64,000 nucleotides of DNA from Microplitis mediator (lineage: Eukaryota > Arthropoda > Insecta > Hymenoptera > Braconidae): contig NC_079975.1 of NCBI RefSeq assembly GCF_029852145.1, forward strand, positions 19,225,364 through 19,289,363, given 5' to 3'. Shown in pieces: positions 62,225 to 64,000 of this stretch. A program made the position numbers and the translations under genes. Under the pieces are notes generated by a model. The model was given only the letters and a program-made list of their open reading frames with translations. It searched no databases and was not told the DNA's origin. Position 1 is the first letter of the stretch, and each line of letters opens with the position of its first letter.

Positions 62225-63065
62225 AATAAGGTAAGAAATCGTATGAAATCGTTCACTTAAACTGTATTTACCCAAGTCGAAATATTGAACTTACATTTAA
62301 CTTACGTTAACTTATAGAACTTACATCGAACTTGTATAAGCTTAATAAACTTACATCTAAATTAAATAACTTATTGGGCTTGATTATAACTTGAATCGAC
62401 TTAAATAATAATAATAATAATTATAACTTACCTGGAATAAAATTAACCCAAAGTGATCGGTATTTTTTGCGAAAACTTCGATGGTGGGTGATTTGTGAGA
62501 TTGTTGGGAATATTCGTGCCAAAGTTCACGCCTATAAGTCAAATAATGCAAAAACGGGAGTATTTTAATATTTCATTCAGGTAAAACCCCCCTCGGAGTT
62601 AGTTTCCGGAAAAAATACCGATGGTGGGGGATTCGTAAGATTGTTGGGACTATTTGTACCAAAGTTCAAGTCTGTAAGCCGGATAATGCAAAAACGGGAG
62701 TATTTTTATCGTTCAACCCACTAAAATCCCTCACGGAACAGCCGAAGGGAATTGATTTTGTCCATCTTTTTTAAAATTTAATATGTAGATGACGATTTCG
62801 ACGTTCGATACTTCCAACTTACGATTCAAATTTCGACGAGAGTACATTTAAGTTCACTTTGGGGTAATTTTATTCCAGCTAAGTTATAATTAAGTCAGTA
62901 TTTTTATTTAAGTCGATTCAAGTTATAATCAAGCCCAATAAGTTATTTAAGTTAGATGTAAGTTCATTAAGCTTATGTAAGTTCAATCTAAGTTCTATAA
63001 GTTAAATGTAATTTCAATATTTCGACTCGGGTAAATTAGAGTATTCGATGGTAACTTATTTTCGT
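62225..63065. mobile_element. Large palindromic element with internal direct repeats
   Basis: Left arm 62267-62455 and right arm 62854-63035 are inverted copies of about 185 bp with few mismatches: TTTACCCAAGTCGAAATATT pairs with AATATTTCGACTCGGGTAAA, and AATTAACCCAAAGTGA with TCACTTTGGGGTAATT. The arms consist of repeated AACTTACAT/AAGTTAGATGTAAG words. Weaker similarity (AATAAGGTA...ATCG and its inverse) extends about 30-40 bp outward on each side. The central 400 bp hold two direct copies of a unit of about 140 bp (62465-62604 and 62605-62742), sharing CGATGGTGGG, AGATTGTTGGGA, CCAAAGTTCA and ATAATGCAAAAACGGGAGTA. No reading frame. Confidence 0.75.
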
Positions 63066-63110
63066 TGTGAAAATTTTTTAATAATAGTAATTACGATAAG
63101 TTTTATAGTA

Positions 63111-63523
63111 CACTGTAAAAAATTTTGAGTCCATGGTGAGGTGTGAATGATTTGGTGTTAAAATTTTTAACACTGCCGGTGTGAAAGTTACACTATTTTG
63201 GATGGTGTGAGTTAGAACGTTGATACCATCAATGGTGTAGATTTATTAGAAACTGTCGATTACTTAAACACTACGGATTTAATGTTCATTTTAAAAGAAT
63301 TTACACCAATAATAATAATATTATATATATCCGCAACTTATGTTTTATGATAATTTTTAACTACAGATTACCAGACAATATTTGAGCTAATAACACCAAA
63401 CGGTGTAAAAGAAAATACTCATATAGGGTTAAAAGTACACCACTTATTTCACACCTTCAATTCACACCGAGCAAACCGTGTAGTCTTCAGGGACCATTTT
63501 CACACCAAAAATTTTTTACACTG
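63111..63523 (-). mobile_element. Family B inverted-repeat element, copy B3
   Basis: About 413 bp, from CACTGTAAAAAATTTTGAGT to CACCAAAAATTTTTTACACTG, with TA on both sides. GGTGTGAATGATTTGGTGTT near the left end and CTTCAGGGACCATTTTCACA near the right match B1 in reverse (GAAGACTTTACACG and AAATGGCCTCC blocks). The interior contains GGTGTGAAAGTTACAC, AAACGGTGTAAAAG and an ATA-rich centre. Ends are better preserved than in B1 or B2. No open frame. Confidence 0.8.
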
Positions 63524-63560
63524 TAATTATTTTGAGACTCATTTATTAATAATGTGAATA

Positions 63561-63791
63561 GGGTAGAGTTACCATTTTTGGTCACTTTAGGGCCAGTTTT
63601 GGACACTTGAAAAATTTAAATAAAATGTTGTGTAAAATATGAAATATCATAATTAATTCTTTTAATTTCTTCAGAGATACTTTTATGCCCCAATTATAAA
63701 ATGGGGATTTTATTTTACACTTTTTCATTAATTAAAATAAAGGATTATATGTCAAAAAATGGAGCAGTGGCCACAAATGGTACCTCTACGC
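63561..63791. mobile_element. Inverted-repeat element with GGGTAGAGTTACCA ends
   Basis: About 231 bp. The left end GGGTAGAGTTACCATTTTTG is inverted at the right as CAAATGGTACCTCTACGC, a terminal repeat of about 25 bp with four mismatches, and TA lies on both sides. A small internal stem is formed by GCCCCAATTATAAAATGGGG. No open frame. Confidence 0.7.
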
Positions 63792-64000
63792 TATTATTGA
63801 CAAAAAAATTTTATTAAATAAATGTCTTGATAATAAAATGCTAAGAATCCAATTAACGTCAAAATAAAAAAATAATTATAAAATTTTTTTTTACATTAGT
63901 TGAAGTAAAAATTTATTTGCCGTTAATTTTATGGGGCGATCAACAGTTTTAACTAAATACCATAATATAATATTTATTTACATTATATTGGCGGTATTTT
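63792..64000. other. Unassigned AT-rich sequence to window end
   Basis: No gene or element end seen before the window stops. Confidence 0.5.

Noticed and set aside
1..64000. Endogenous viral sequence or bacterial operon
   Set aside because: No viral or bacterial protein signature, no tightly packed open frames and no ribosome-binding sites were seen anywhere in the window.

Overview
This window reads as intergenic or intronic DNA from a eukaryotic genome, most likely an insect. It is strongly AT-rich, full of A/T runs and TA microsatellites, and has stop codons in every frame. No ribosome-binding-site/operon architecture is visible and there is no long uninterrupted reading frame. The longest stop-free stretches (up to about 150 codons) run through simple repeats or overlap frames on the opposite strand, and I recognise no protein family in any of them. 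Assigning it to a particular insect order (for example a parasitoid wasp) would be a guess; the sequence only supports 'AT-rich animal genome with many short inverted-repeat transposons'.

What the window does contain is a dense, layered set of non-autonomous mobile elements. (1) Family A: seven copies at about 9.1, 12.2, 24.9, 26.4, 51.2, 55.1 and 60.1 kb. They are bounded by CACTGTAAAAAATT-type ends and usually flanked by TA. They are filled with GGAGTGAA/TTCACTCC motifs in both orientations, so each copy is nearly palindromic. (2) Family B: three copies at about 20.1, 54.9 and 63.1 kb with the same terminal sequence but a different interior built on GGTGTAAAA/GGTGTGAA. The 54.9 kb B copy is split by an A copy. 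(3) Family D: three longer copies at about 22.8, 33.0 (reverse) and 42.5 kb with TGCACACCTCAA-type ends. (4) Single-copy inverted-repeat elements at about 29.4, 29.8, 34.5, 38.8, 46.1, 47.1, 58.0, 59.3, 61.1, 62.2 and 63.6 kb. The 58.0 kb element carries a tRNA-derived segment. The 61.1 kb element has perfect 44-bp arms. The 62.2 kb element has arms of about 185 bp around two direct repeats of about 140 bp.

Layout: 0-9 kb is unassigned AT-rich sequence with one GC-richer patch at 4.4-4.9 kb. 9-12.5 kb holds two A copies. 12.5-20 kb holds simple repeats, a C/G-run patch at 17.85-18.25 kb and a possible solo LTR at 18.6 kb. 20-27.2 kb holds B1, D1, A3 (with an 18-bp-period minisatellite inside) and A4 (with a foldback insert). 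29.4-43.4 kb holds several inverted-repeat elements and two weak candidate exons (31.9-32.2 and 38.27-38.35 kb). 46-51.4 kb holds two foldback elements and a truncated A copy. 54.9-64 kb is the most repeat-rich end: a nested B/A pair, the tRNA-carrying element, four small inverted-repeat elements and a cluster of related short hairpins at 60.5-61.0 kb.

There is no gene set whose members can be said to act together. All element boundaries were read by eye and may be off by a few bases.
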